Shown here piece after piece: positions 7,726 through 15,694 of a DNA stretch of 64,000 bases. The notes below the pieces were generated by a model. That model was not told the DNA's origin, did not search any database, and saw only the letters and a program-made list of their open reading frames with translations. Position numbers and translations under genes: made by a program. Position 1 is the first letter of the stretch. Each line of letters opens with the position of its first letter. Source of the stretch: G963675935 sp963675935 (GTDB lineage Bacteria; Planctomycetota; Planctomycetia; Pirellulales; Thermoguttaceae). The stretch spans positions 1,178,001 through 1,242,000 of the forward strand of contig OY780964.2 of the NCBI GenBank assembly GCA_963675935.2, written 5' to 3'.

Positions 7726-8362
7726 CGCGTTTCTCCTCGAAACTGAGTTGGGAAAAAAGAAGGGACACCGACTATCCGCTCTATCTACACCCAGTTAAAC
7801 CCACCGTTGGGCAAAAGGTTCCGCGATAGTCGGCAAAAACCAGCAGCCCTCACCATCGGAGGGGTTTGTTGTGATTGGTCGATCTTGCCCAGCTTTTGAT
7901 AACAGCCTATAGTCCCGTCTCGACGTCGTTCGCCTTGTTTCCACGCGGAGCATGGGAACGAGAGTGGAAAACGCAGCGAACCATTGCCGGCAGACCCTCG
8001 TAGTGTGAATAGTGCTTCTCATGGAAATCGGAGGAAAGTCGGCTTGGCCGCATCGGTGCGGCGGCGCATAATAGGTATATTCGCCAACACCCCGACGGAA
8101 CGAAGAAAGCGTGGAGAAGTTCAGACCGGCACTTTTGATTCCGTCCCACGGCGACCGAAGCGGATATTCGCGAGGCGACGTTGACGGAAAACGTCCGATG
8201 ATTCCGCGGCGCATCATTGGGCAAGAGATCGGGCCGTCATATTTGTTACAGAGCTTTTTAGGACACTTGGCCGCTACTAGCAGGACGCTAAACAATTGGT
8301 TGAATCCGCGGCGCGCAGCAGGCCGATGAGACGACTGCCAATTGCATTCATGGAGAAGAACA
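7726..8362. other. intergenic region, no gene recognised
   Basis: Short open frames on both strands lack family features or ribosome binding sites. A TTTCCACGCGGAGCATGGGA motif near 7939 is a degenerate copy of the palindrome at 25137-25166. The EF-hand gene promoter (leftward) and the FlgM-like gene promoter (rightward) must lie here, but I see no clear consensus. Confidence 0.6.
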
Positions 8363-8641
8363 ATGCACATTTACGGTCCTAGTCAGTTGCACGGTACGCA
8401 GTCGATCGGTTCGGCCCATGGCATCCGCCAAGGGCAATCGATGACCCGGCCCGAGTCGGCGCCCATTGCCGACGAAGTCGATTTTTCCGAAGCCGCACAG
8501 TTTGCCGAGCAGATTCGCGAGTTGCCCGACATGCGAGAAGACCGCGTCGAGGCGGTTCGTCTGAAGATTGCCGAGGGCACGTATGAGACGAGCGATCGTC
8601 TCAACGCCGCCATCGAGCGATTGCTCGACGAGATCGGGTAA
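8363..8641 (+). CDS. FlgM-like anti-sigma-28 factor
   Basis: This is a small protein of 92 residues beginning MHIYGPSQLHGTQSIGSAHG, an N-terminus I associate with planctomycete FlgM-like proteins. The C-terminal half (REDRVEAVRLKIAEGTYETS...AAIERLLDEI) matches the FlgM core: a helix with regularly spaced charged residues, then the G-x-Y segment and a final helix. FlgM proteins bind and inhibit the flagellar sigma factor FliA. No flagellar genes are in the window, so that role is by family only. GGAGAAG lies 5 bases before this ATG, better than the alternative start 21 bases upstream. Confidence 0.75.
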   Translation: MHIYGPSQLHGTQSIGSAHGIRQGQSMTRPESAPIADEVDFSEAAQFAEQIRELPDMREDRVEAVRLKIAEGTYETSDRLNAAIERLLDEIG

Positions 8642-8726
8642 AGCCGGTCTGGCGTTGAATTTTTTCCCAGGGCGGTTGTCCGGTCGTCCCGAGCACAACC
8701 GCCCCATCGTGTGCCACTCCCCCACG

Positions 8727-8764
8727 CAACCGTCGGCTTTTGGGCCGACGGTTGTGTTTCTTGG
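8727..8764 (+). terminator. rho-independent terminator after FlgM-like gene
   Basis: CAACCGTCGGC (8727-8737) pairs with GCCGACGGTTG (8744-8754) around a 6-base loop and is followed by TGTTTCTT. It lies about 85 bases past the stop codon. Confidence 0.75.
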
Positions 8765-8910
8765 GGGAGGAAAAGAGAGCGGGCAAGCATCTCGTAACTA
8801 CGCATTTTCAGATGCTTTCCGCAACGCGGAATCGCTCTTGACCCTCGCAAACCCCTGGGTGTATCCTCCTCTGCTTCACGGTTCGCACAAAACCCACGGA
8901 GGGGGAAATC

Positions 8911-11900
8911 ATGCGGGGCTTTTTCGGCGGCGCGAAACTTTTCGCTTTGTCCATCCTTGCTTTGGCAATTCTTGCCATTGTTTCCACACAGGCAAGCGCC
9001 GAGCAGGCTGGCGTCAAGAAGGCCGAATCTTTCGGCAATCAGTCGCTGGCCGCGATAAACGATTTGTTGGGTATCTTGGGGCAAGCTGGCAAAGCCGCCA
9101 AGCGGTTGGCCGATCCGCGGCAGGCAATGCTTATTCACGTCGTCGATGCCGCCGGAAAACCGATCGCGGGCGCAAGAGTCCTATCGTTGCCCCATTTCGA
9201 CACGGAAGATTCCACCACAATCACAAACCTTGCTTGCTGGGAAGAAGCGTTTTGTCACATGGCGTTCACGAAAGCCGATGGAACCGCGCGAATCGTGCGA
9301 CCTACGTCCAAGGAACGCGATGTCGAGGTCTATGTCGATGTCGAGGGCTACGTGACTTCGTTGGTATGTTGGCACAACGAAAAGAAAACCCACGAAACAG
9401 TTCCTGCCGAGTTCACCTTCAAGCTCGATCGAGGCCAAATGATCGGCGGCGTCGTGCATGATGGGAAGGGCCAACCTGTCGCCGGGGCAACTCTGACGCT
9501 CTCGATCCCCAACGATGCCGACCCCGAGGCCCCGGTGCAGCGCAGGATTGACGGGCACTGTGAACGAACCGATGCCCAAGGGCGATGGCGATGCAGCCAC
9601 ATGCCGTTGAGTCTCGAAGGCATGACGATCTGCATCGAACGTGATGGATACGCCGAGACACAACTTGACCGGGCCGCGTACAAATCGCAGCTTGAGAACC
9701 TCCAGTCGCAGAAAACCGTTTTCGTGCTGAACAAAGGGTTGCTCTTGCAGGGAACGATTACCGATCAGCAAGGCAAGCCGGCGCCTTCGGCCCGAGTGGC
9801 GATCAGCCAGCAGTATGCCGCGTTTAGCTCCGGATGCAACATCCTATACGCTGATGCCGATGGCCGGTATCGGTTTGACCAATGTGGATCCGGCGAGATT
9901 ACCATTAGTGTCGCGGCCAATGGTTTGGTTTCGCAGCACCGCGACATCAAGATCGAAGCCAATGGGCCATCGGTCGATTTTCGCCTGAAGCCGGGCCGTG
10001 CGGTGAAAATCCGCGTGGTCGATCCGGAAGGCAAGCCGTTGGCCGGCGCTGAAATTAAGCCCGAGACTGAGATTTTTTTCGGCAGCCACAGGCAAACCAT
10101 CGTTGCCAACACCTCTCCAACCGATCGGAACGGTCGCTGGACGTCCGGCAGCGAGCCGGAAGGCGAAATGTCGTTTGAGATTCAGAAGCCGGGCTATGCG
10201 ACCGTTTGCCAAAAGTTTTCGGCCGGCGATGAAGAGCATCGGGTGACGCTCCGCCCGCCGGTTCGCATATCCGGCCGCATCATCAACGCCGCCACGCGCG
10301 AACCGATCCGGAAAGTGCATGTCTCCATCAAAGACACGCCACTGACCAAAGAACCGGGAGCTTATACGTGGCCCTCAATTGACGTTGATCGTGAGGGGCG
10401 GTATGAACTGACGTTTAACAGCACGCAGGACGCGGAATCCATAGCTTGGCAACTCTACGTTCAATCGCCGGGCTACGTCGCCGAGCTTTCCAGGAAATTA
10501 ATAACGCGCGAAGGCTCGCAAACGATGGACATCGAGTTGCTGCCCGGTCCGTCGGTTGCCGGCGTGGTGCGTCGGCCCGACGGCACTCCGGTCGCCGGCG
10601 CCAAAGTTTTCGTTTCGACGGCCTCCGATCCAGTCAGAATTCAAGACGGCAGTTTGTCGAGCAGTATTTCGCCTCCTGATATTGTGGAAAGCACCGGGGC
10701 TGACGGCCGCTTCGAGTTGCCGATGCCACTCGAACCTTACATCGTGGGCGTTGTTCACGATTTCGGCGGGGCCGAGATTGCCGCGCAAGACCTCGAATCG
10801 CGAGACGAAATTGTGCTTCAACCCTGGGCCCGCGTGGAAGGCGTCGTGCAAGGTCCGCCACACAAGGAGGATTCCGACGGCAAGGAAAATATCAGCCTTA
10901 AAATCAACGAAATTGAAGGCGTGTGCCGCTTGTTTGGACCGACGAGCAAGACGCCGTACATCGAATGGACGTATTCCTACGACCTCACTTCGTCGCGTCG
11001 TTTCATCTTCAATCGCGTCCTGCCGGGGCGGGCCGAGATTGCAGCATCGGCCTCCGTCTCGATCAGTTTTGCCGGAGATCGCGAATCATGTTCGTTCTTC
11101 TGGTACACCGCCGCGGGAGAGAGTGCCACGGTGTGGCGAGATCAAAAATTCACGACCATGCCGGGGCAAACGTCGCGTGTGGAATTCGCCAACAAGGGAC
11201 GACCCGTGACAGGGTGTGTTGTTCCGCCGTCGGGCAAGTCGAGAAAGGGGGCTGTCGTCGGCGGCTACGGATTGCTGGTCTTTCAGCGACCTCTGGTTCC
11301 CGTTCCCCCTGAGATTGCGAAGCAAGCGATCGACGTGCGGAAGGCATGGGAGAAGCGGTGGCTGGAATCGGAGGCGGGGCTCGCGGCGGATCGGGCGGCG
11401 CAAGACCGCTCGTTTGAGGTGGCCGCCGACGGCTGCTTCAAGACCGACAGCGTAGCCCCAGGCGTCTACAAACTGGCCGTGGAATTTTATAACGCCGGCA
11501 AGAAGGCGGACGAAACCGGCGACGAAATTGCCTGGATGGTTCAAGAGGTAACTGTCCCCGCGGTCGCAGGAGACAAACCGTTTGACCTAGGCAAGTACGC
11601 GGCGAAAGCCACCATGCTCTTTCGCGGCGACACCGCGCCCGATTTCGAGTTCCAAACCGCCGACGGCCGATCGCACCACCTTTCCGAGTATCGCGGAAAG
11701 AAAGTCATTCTCAATTTCAGCAGTGAGTGGGATTCGATCGTAGATCGCACAGGCATTGATGCCGCTAAGGCAAGACAAACATTCCTGTCCTGGGGCGGTG
11801 GCGGGCCGCTCGTCTGGATCAACCTGAGCAGTGACACCAAGCCGCGGCCGGAAGTCAAAATGGCCCAAGACGCCGATTTTCAATACGTTCAAGGATTCGT

Positions 11901-12000
11901 GCCACCAACCGCCAAGACATGGCAAGCCTACGATGTCCATCGCCCACGGCCGGAAGTCGTCATCCACGTAGCCCAAGACGGGAAAGTGATCCAGAAGTAG
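8911..12000 (+). CDS. large secreted carboxypeptidase-regulatory-repeat protein with redoxin-like end
   Basis: The product has 1029 residues with a signal peptide (LFALSILALAILAIVSTQASA). At least six CarboxypepD_reg-like beta-sandwich modules are visible, each opening with a pattern like GxVxDxxGKPxAGAxV, starting near residues 74, 172, 276, 363, 450 and 547. Near residue 909 a TlpA/AhpC-like segment begins (APDFEFQTADGRSHHLSEYR, then KKVILNFSSEWDS). It lacks the CxxC active site, so it is probably non-redox. GGAGGGGG lies just before the start. The family is common in planctomycetes; function is unknown, probably extracellular binding or scaffolding. Confidence 0.82.
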   Translation: MRGFFGGAKLFALSILALAILAIVSTQASAEQAGVKKAESFGNQSLAAINDLLGILGQAGKAAKRLADPRQAMLIHVVDAAGKPIAGARVLSLPHFDTEDSTTITNLACWEEAFCHMAFTKADGTARIVRPTSKERDVEVYVDVEGYVTSLVCWHNEKKTHETVPAEFTFKLDRGQMIGGVVHDGKGQPVAGATLTLSIPNDADPEAPVQRRIDGHCERTDAQGRWRCSHMPLSLEGMTICIERDGYAETQLDRAAYKSQLENLQSQKTVFVLNKGLLLQGTITDQQGKPAPSARVAISQQYAAFSSGCNILYADADGRYRFDQCGSGEITISVAANGLVSQHRDIKIEANGPSVDFRLKPGRAVKIRVVDPEGKPLAGAEIKPETEIFFGSHRQTIVANTSPTDRNGRWTSGSEPEGEMSFEIQKPGYATVCQKFSAGDEEHRVTLRPPVRISGRIINAATREPIRKVHVSIKDTPLTKEPGAYTWPSIDVDREGRYELTFNSTQDAESIAWQLYVQSPGYVAELSRKLITREGSQTMDIELLPGPSVAGVVRRPDGTPVAGAKVFVSTASDPVRIQDGSLSSSISPPDIVESTGADGRFELPMPLEPYIVGVVHDFGGAEIAAQDLESRDEIVLQPWARVEGVVQGPPHKEDSDGKENISLKINEIEGVCRLFGPTSKTPYIEWTYSYDLTSSRRFIFNRVLPGRAEIAASASVSISFAGDRESCSFFWYTAAGESATVWRDQKFTTMPGQTSRVEFANKGRPVTGCVVPPSGKSRKGAVVGGYGLLVFQRPLVPVPPEIAKQAIDVRKAWEKRWLESEAGLAADRAAQDRSFEVAADGCFKTDSVAPGVYKLAVEFYNAGKKADETGDEIAWMVQEVTVPAVAGDKPFDLGKYAAKATMLFRGDTAPDFEFQTADGRSHHLSEYRGKKVILNFSSEWDSIVDRTGIDAAKARQTFLSWGGGGPLVWINLSSDTKPRPEVKMAQDADFQYVQGFVPPTAKTWQAYDVHRPRPEVVIHVAQDGKVIQK

Positions 12001-12026
12001 CGGCCCCGCCCCTTCGCGTCAAGACT

Positions 12027-12054
12027 TTGCAGCCTTCCCCGTTCCTTGTATAAT
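12027..12054 (+). promoter_or_regulatory. sigma-70-type promoter
   Basis: TTGCAG (-35) and a consensus TATAAT (-10) are separated by 16 bases. They lie about 45 bases upstream of the next gene, which has an AGGAGG ribosome binding site. Confidence 0.65.
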
Positions 12055-12098
12055 AAAAGGCAGTGGTGAGCTGATTCACTCACAGGAGGATTGCGAAC

Positions 12099-12329
12099 AT
12101 GACCCACGAGCGTTTTGACGAATTGCTCGTCGCGCTCATGGAGCGGGAAGAGTTCCACCCTTTTACCGTGGAACTTGCCGGTGGCCATCAGTTTGAGGTC
12201 GATCATCCGTCGGCGATGGTGGTGCGCGACGGCGTGGCCGTCTACTTGAAACCGGGCGGCGTTCCCGTCTGGTTCGACCACGACAGCATTACGCAGATCG
12301 TCGGCGATATTGCCGATAGGGCGGAGTGA
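12099..12329 (+). CDS. small conserved-looking cytoplasmic protein, unknown
   Basis: A 76-residue acidic protein (MTHERFDELLVALMERE...). It has no signal or membrane segment. A beta-rich centre (FTVELAGGHQFEVDHPSAMVV) and a VWFDHDSITQIV tail suggest a small compact fold of the kind often annotated as a planctomycete hypothetical protein. A strong AGGAGG lies 11 bases upstream, and a promoter lies further up. It is followed 8 bases later by a DUF2442-like gene, so the two are probably co-transcribed; this may be a two-component module, but no toxin signature is seen. Confidence 0.7.
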   Translation: MTHERFDELLVALMEREEFHPFTVELAGGHQFEVDHPSAMVVRDGVAVYLKPGGVPVWFDHDSITQIVGDIADRAE

Positions 12330-12336
12330 GGCCAGA

Positions 12337-12600
12337 ATGCCCGGGATGAAACATTCCATCCTTGAGTTGCATGCGAAAGCCACGGGCGTTTTCGTAGAAA
12401 ACGGATACGTGTGCGTTTGTCTCGATGACGAACGTGAAATCCGTTTTCCGGCCGCGAAGAACCGCCGTTTGCGGAACGCCACGCCCGCCCAACTCGCCAA
12501 CATCGAGTTGATTTGCGACGGCACCGGCCTGCATTGGCCCGATCTCGACGAGGATTTGTCGGTAATCGGCATTGTCGAGGGACGGTTCGGGATGCCCTAA
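12337..12600 (+). CDS. DUF2442 domain protein
   Basis: An 87-residue protein with the DUF2442 pattern: GVFVENGYVCVCLDDEREIR, then FPAAKNRRLRNATPAQLAN, and the ending GLHWPDLDEDLSVIGIVEG. DUF2442 proteins are often found next to DUF4160 proteins and have been suggested as toxin-antitoxin components; the upstream partner here does not look like DUF4160. An alternative ATG lies 9 bases downstream. Confidence 0.82.
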   Translation: MPGMKHSILELHAKATGVFVENGYVCVCLDDEREIRFPAAKNRRLRNATPAQLANIELICDGTGLHWPDLDEDLSVIGIVEGRFGMP

Positions 12601-12624
12601 TTGAGAATACTTGGAGGCAAAGAG

Positions 12625-13221
12625 ATGCTCGCTGCCACGATAGTCCGCACCACTTTCAGCCGCCGATCCTATTGGCTGACAATCCCCGTGCTGGGATGTG
12701 CAATTCTTACACTGTTTCTGTTCGGTCGCGTCTCTTTTTTGACCGAACCATCAAAGCCGAAGGAAGTGTCAGACATGCCCATCGGCTTCGGTGGGAAACC
12801 GGCCGACAATATGATTCATCCCATTTCTCTTGCGATTGCTTACCGAGACAAAGAAGAAATTGGCGCAGTTGAAGGTGGCGGAGAGGCTCACGAAGGAACG
12901 GCCACCTACGTTTTCAAAAACAACTTGCCCGTGCCCGTGAAGCTTGTATTTCCTCCCCTAGGATACACGGCTGGTGGAGTGATGCCGCTTGCGCCGCATT
13001 GCAGCGATGCAACACAAATGCCCGAGTTCTGCCGTACCGCCCAAATCATCGAATTCGCCCCATTCGCCGAGCGTCAGTTTACATCGGGGTATGTCACCAT
13101 CTCGGCTCGCGGCGCTGCGCCGCCGACCGCGAGATTTGTCTTCGGCCCGGCATCCGATCGCGACATGAAACACGTCGTTGTCGATTATGTCGAGTCGGTG
13201 GGACAATACGTGGATAAGTGA
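12625..13221 (+). CDS. single-pass membrane protein with DUF1573-like domain
   Basis: A 198-residue protein. One N-terminal membrane segment (SYWLTIPVLGCAILTLFLFG) is followed by an extracytoplasmic domain. The part from GTATYVFKNNLPVPVKLVFP to FVFGPASDRD resembles the Ig-like DUF1573 fold common in planctomycetes and Bacteroidetes; this is a resemblance only. GGAGGCAAAG lies just before this ATG, which is preferred over the TTG 24 bases upstream. The gene begins 24 bases after the DUF2442 gene and may share its transcript. Confidence 0.7.
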   Translation: MLAATIVRTTFSRRSYWLTIPVLGCAILTLFLFGRVSFLTEPSKPKEVSDMPIGFGGKPADNMIHPISLAIAYRDKEEIGAVEGGGEAHEGTATYVFKNNLPVPVKLVFPPLGYTAGGVMPLAPHCSDATQMPEFCRTAQIIEFAPFAERQFTSGYVTISARGAAPPTARFVFGPASDRDMKHVVVDYVESVGQYVDK

Positions 13222-13257
13222 ACTTGTCGATAATCAGAACCGTCGTACCGACGGCTG

Positions 13258-14697
13258 CTAAACGTACACTGCCGCCTCTGCCGCCGTATCGCCGGCGTAC
13301 TTCGCCCGAATCGGCTCGACCACTTCCGCCAAAAACTCCTCGACCTGCCGCGGGGCACGGCCGACGTACTGCGCGGGCTGCATCACGTCGCTGAAATCGA
13401 CCTTCGCAAAGGCCGGATCGGCCGCCAAACGGTCCAAAAGATCGTTCTGCCCGCCCTCTTCTTTCACCACGGCCGCGGCAGCTTGGCTGTGCCGGCGGAT
13501 GCGTTCGTGAAGGTCTTGCCGATCGCCGCCGGCTGCAACGGCCGCCATCAAAATGTTCTCCGTCGCCATGAACGGCAATTCGGCCGCCAAGTGGGCCGCA
13601 ATGACCTTCGGATAGACGACCAGCCCCGAGGTCACGTTCTGGCAGAGGATCAGCACGGCGTCGATGCCCAAGAAAGCCTGCGGCAGCGTCAAGCGGCGAT
13701 TCGCGCTGTCGTCCAGCGTCCGTTCGAGCCACTGGACCGCGGCCGTCTGCGCGGCGTTCGATTCCAGGTTCATCACGAATCGGGCCAACGAGCAAACCCG
13801 CTCGCTCCGCATCGGGTTCCGCTTGTAGGCCATCGCCGACGAGCCGATCTGATCCCGCTCGAACGGTTCTTCAACCTCTTTGCGATTGGCCAGCAGCCGG
13901 AGGTCGGTGGCCATTTTGTGAGCGCTTTGGGCCACGCCCGACAGATTGCCCAGCACGTACGAGTCGATCTTCCGCGAATACGTCTGCCCGCTGACGGCGT
14001 ACGCGGCGTCGAAGCCGATCTTGCGGCAGACCAACTCTTCCAGCTGCCGGGCCTTGGCGTGGTCGCCGTGGAACAACTCCAGGAAACTCGCTTGCGTGCC
14101 GGTCGTGCCCTTGCTGCCCAAGGCTTTGATCGTTGCGATGCGATGCTCGATCTCGGCCAGGTCCATGGCGAAGTCGTAGGCCCAGAGACACGCCCGCTTG
14201 CCCACGGTCGTCGGCTGCGCCGGCTGGAGATGGGTGAAGGCCAGGCAAGGCAGCTCGCGGTGTTTTTCGGCGAATCGGCCCAGACAATCGACGACGGCCG
14301 CCACGCGCCGGGCGACCATCTGCAAGCCTTCGCGCAACAGTAGCAGATCGGTGTTGTCGGTCACATAGCAGCTTGTGGCGCCCAGGTGAATGATCGGCCG
14401 GGCGTCGGGGCACGCGTCGCCGTAGGCATGGACGTGGGCCATGACGTCGTGCCGCAGTTTTTTCTCATACCGGCCCGCGGCCTCAAAGTCGATATCGTCC
14501 ACATGGGCCGTGAGCTGTTCGATCTGCTGGGGCGAGACGGGCAGCCCAAGCTCGGCCTCGGCCTCGGCCAGCGCGACCCAAAGCCGCCGCCACGTGCCGA
14601 ACTTCCGCCGCGGGCTCCACAGCGCGCTCATCTCTGGCGAGGCGTAACGGGTGATTAAGGGGTTGTCGTATTGGTTTTGGGTAGAGTTTTCAGCCAT
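13258..14697 (-). CDS. purB: adenylosuccinate lyase
   Basis: PurB cleaves adenylosuccinate to AMP and SAICAR to AICAR in purine synthesis. The 479-residue product has the family order: an N-terminal helix bundle, the histidine region HLGATSCYVTDNTDLLLLRE, THLQPAQPTTVGKRA in the second conserved block, and the fumarase/aspartase signature GSSAMAYKRNPMRSE. The start MAENSTQNQYDNPLI was chosen because the conserved region begins right after it; the frame is open another 42 bases upstream. The gene is monocistronic and convergent with the membrane protein gene, with a 36-base gap. Confidence 0.96.
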   Translation of the reverse strand: MAENSTQNQYDNPLITRYASPEMSALWSPRRKFGTWRRLWVALAEAEAELGLPVSPQQIEQLTAHVDDIDFEAAGRYEKKLRHDVMAHVHAYGDACPDARPIIHLGATSCYVTDNTDLLLLREGLQMVARRVAAVVDCLGRFAEKHRELPCLAFTHLQPAQPTTVGKRACLWAYDFAMDLAEIEHRIATIKALGSKGTTGTQASFLELFHGDHAKARQLEELVCRKIGFDAAYAVSGQTYSRKIDSYVLGNLSGVAQSAHKMATDLRLLANRKEVEEPFERDQIGSSAMAYKRNPMRSERVCSLARFVMNLESNAAQTAAVQWLERTLDDSANRRLTLPQAFLGIDAVLILCQNVTSGLVVYPKVIAAHLAAELPFMATENILMAAVAAGGDRQDLHERIRRHSQAAAAVVKEEGGQNDLLDRLAADPAFAKVDFSDVMQPAQYVGRAPRQVEEFLAEVVEPIRAKYAGDTAAEAAVYV

Positions 14698-14847
14698 AAA
14701 ACCAGCCAAATGTTGAAATCTTGATTTGTCCTGAACCACGGATCAGGATGATAATATACCAAAGTCGGCCAAATGGCATGGTACTTGAACCGCGCCGGAA
14801 AACAAACCCCACCCATATGGCTTATGTCGCAGCCGCCTAACGCTGGG

Positions 14848-14930
14848 TTGTTTAGCCGACAAGCTTGCACGCCGTGTTTTTTTGGGGGGGCGACACTCCT
14901 CGCGGCGAGCAAGCTCGCCGGCTAAACAAC
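14848..14930. repeat. GC-rich palindromic dispersed repeat (family 1, copy B)
   Basis: TTGTTTAGCCGACAAGCTTG and CAAGCTCGCCGGCTAAACAA form the ends, with a poly-T/poly-G centre and GGGGCGACACTCC. This is the most complete copy of the family seen at 1500-1571 and 17602-17634. Confidence 0.8.
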
Positions 14931-15047
14931 GCCTCGGAATCTGTTTTCCAAAAAATTTTGAGACGCCACCCGTCACATTTCGGCATCGGCCGGCTAATAA
15001 CTACGTCATTCGGCGGGTTTCGTGCTTAGCACCGGCGAGGAAATAAG

Positions 15048-15100
15048 TGTCGCCTTTCGCTCCGCGAAAGCTGCGTTCTTTCGCGGAGCGAAAGGCGACA
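15048..15100. repeat. perfect 23-bp inverted repeat ahead of sigma factor
   Basis: Positions 15048-15070 and 15078-15100 are exact reverse complements (core CGCCTTTCGCTCCGCGAAAG) with a 7-base loop. It ends 51 bases before the sigma factor start and might act as a leader hairpin, but it also looks like another dispersed repeat family. Confidence 0.85.
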
Positions 15101-15151
15101 TTCCGATAGTTATTGATTCGCCAATTCTTAGCGAGTTTTGGAGAGGTCGTG

Positions 15152-15694
15152 ATGGCTGCCGACGAAAATCAAGCGAACGACCTCGCGGAAAACTTCGTGT
15201 GCCTGCTGGCAAAGCATGAACGCCGCTTGGAGGGCTACGTCTTGTCCTTGATGCCCAATTGGGCCGATGCTGAAGAGGTTCTCCAAGAGACAAAACTCCG
15301 CTTGTGGCAGCAGTACCATGAGTACGATCCGGCCAAGGATTTCGGCGCCTGGGCTTGCACCATCGCCTATTATCAGGTGCTCACCCTGCGGAACCGCAGT
15401 CGGGCGGAACACACGGCCCTGGGCCGAGCGTTTTTGGATAAAGTGGCGGCCGAAGTCGCTCGCCGATCCGACAGGGCCATCGATCGCCAGCGACTGATGG
15501 CCGAGTGCCTGCAAAAATTGGCGGCGGCGAAGCTGGCGCTCTTGAAACGCTGCTACGCGGGCCAAGAGACCATTGCCCAGATCGCCGACGAGCTGGGCCG
15601 CAAGGCCGACGCCGTGCGTCAGGAACTTTTGCGCATTCGCCAGACTCTTCACAGGTGCGTCGATCAGGCCAGTCGCCAAGAGGAAGAGTCATGA
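15152..15694 (+). CDS. ECF sigma-70 factor, Rhodopirellula/Verrucomicrobium type
   Basis: A 180-residue sigma factor. Region 2 is LEGYVLSLMPNWADAEEVLQ with the core-binding WQQYHEYDPAKDFGAWACTI. Region 4 is LKRCYAGQETIAQIADELGR, a helix-turn-helix. GAGAGG lies 6 bases before the chosen ATG; an in-frame ATG 39 bases upstream has no such site. It overlaps the following FecR-type gene by ATGA, so both are made from one message. It is paralogous in arrangement to the pair at 1-1269. Confidence 0.9.
   Translation: MAADENQANDLAENFVCLLAKHERRLEGYVLSLMPNWADAEEVLQETKLRLWQQYHEYDPAKDFGAWACTIAYYQVLTLRNRSRAEHTALGRAFLDKVAAEVARRSDRAIDRQRLMAECLQKLAAAKLALLKRCYAGQETIAQIADELGRKADAVRQELLRIRQTLHRCVDQASRQEEES

Larger units (their letters stand above)
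14698..15151. other. divergent intergenic region with two palindromes
   Basis: This region separates leftward purB from the rightward sigma factor. It contains a family 1 palindrome and a perfect 23-bp inverted repeat, described separately. I see no gene. Confidence 0.7.

Noticed and set aside
12099..12600. Toxin-antitoxin module
   Set aside because: DUF2442 can be part of such pairs, but the upstream 76-residue protein has no toxin signature, so only a co-transcribed pair is claimed.
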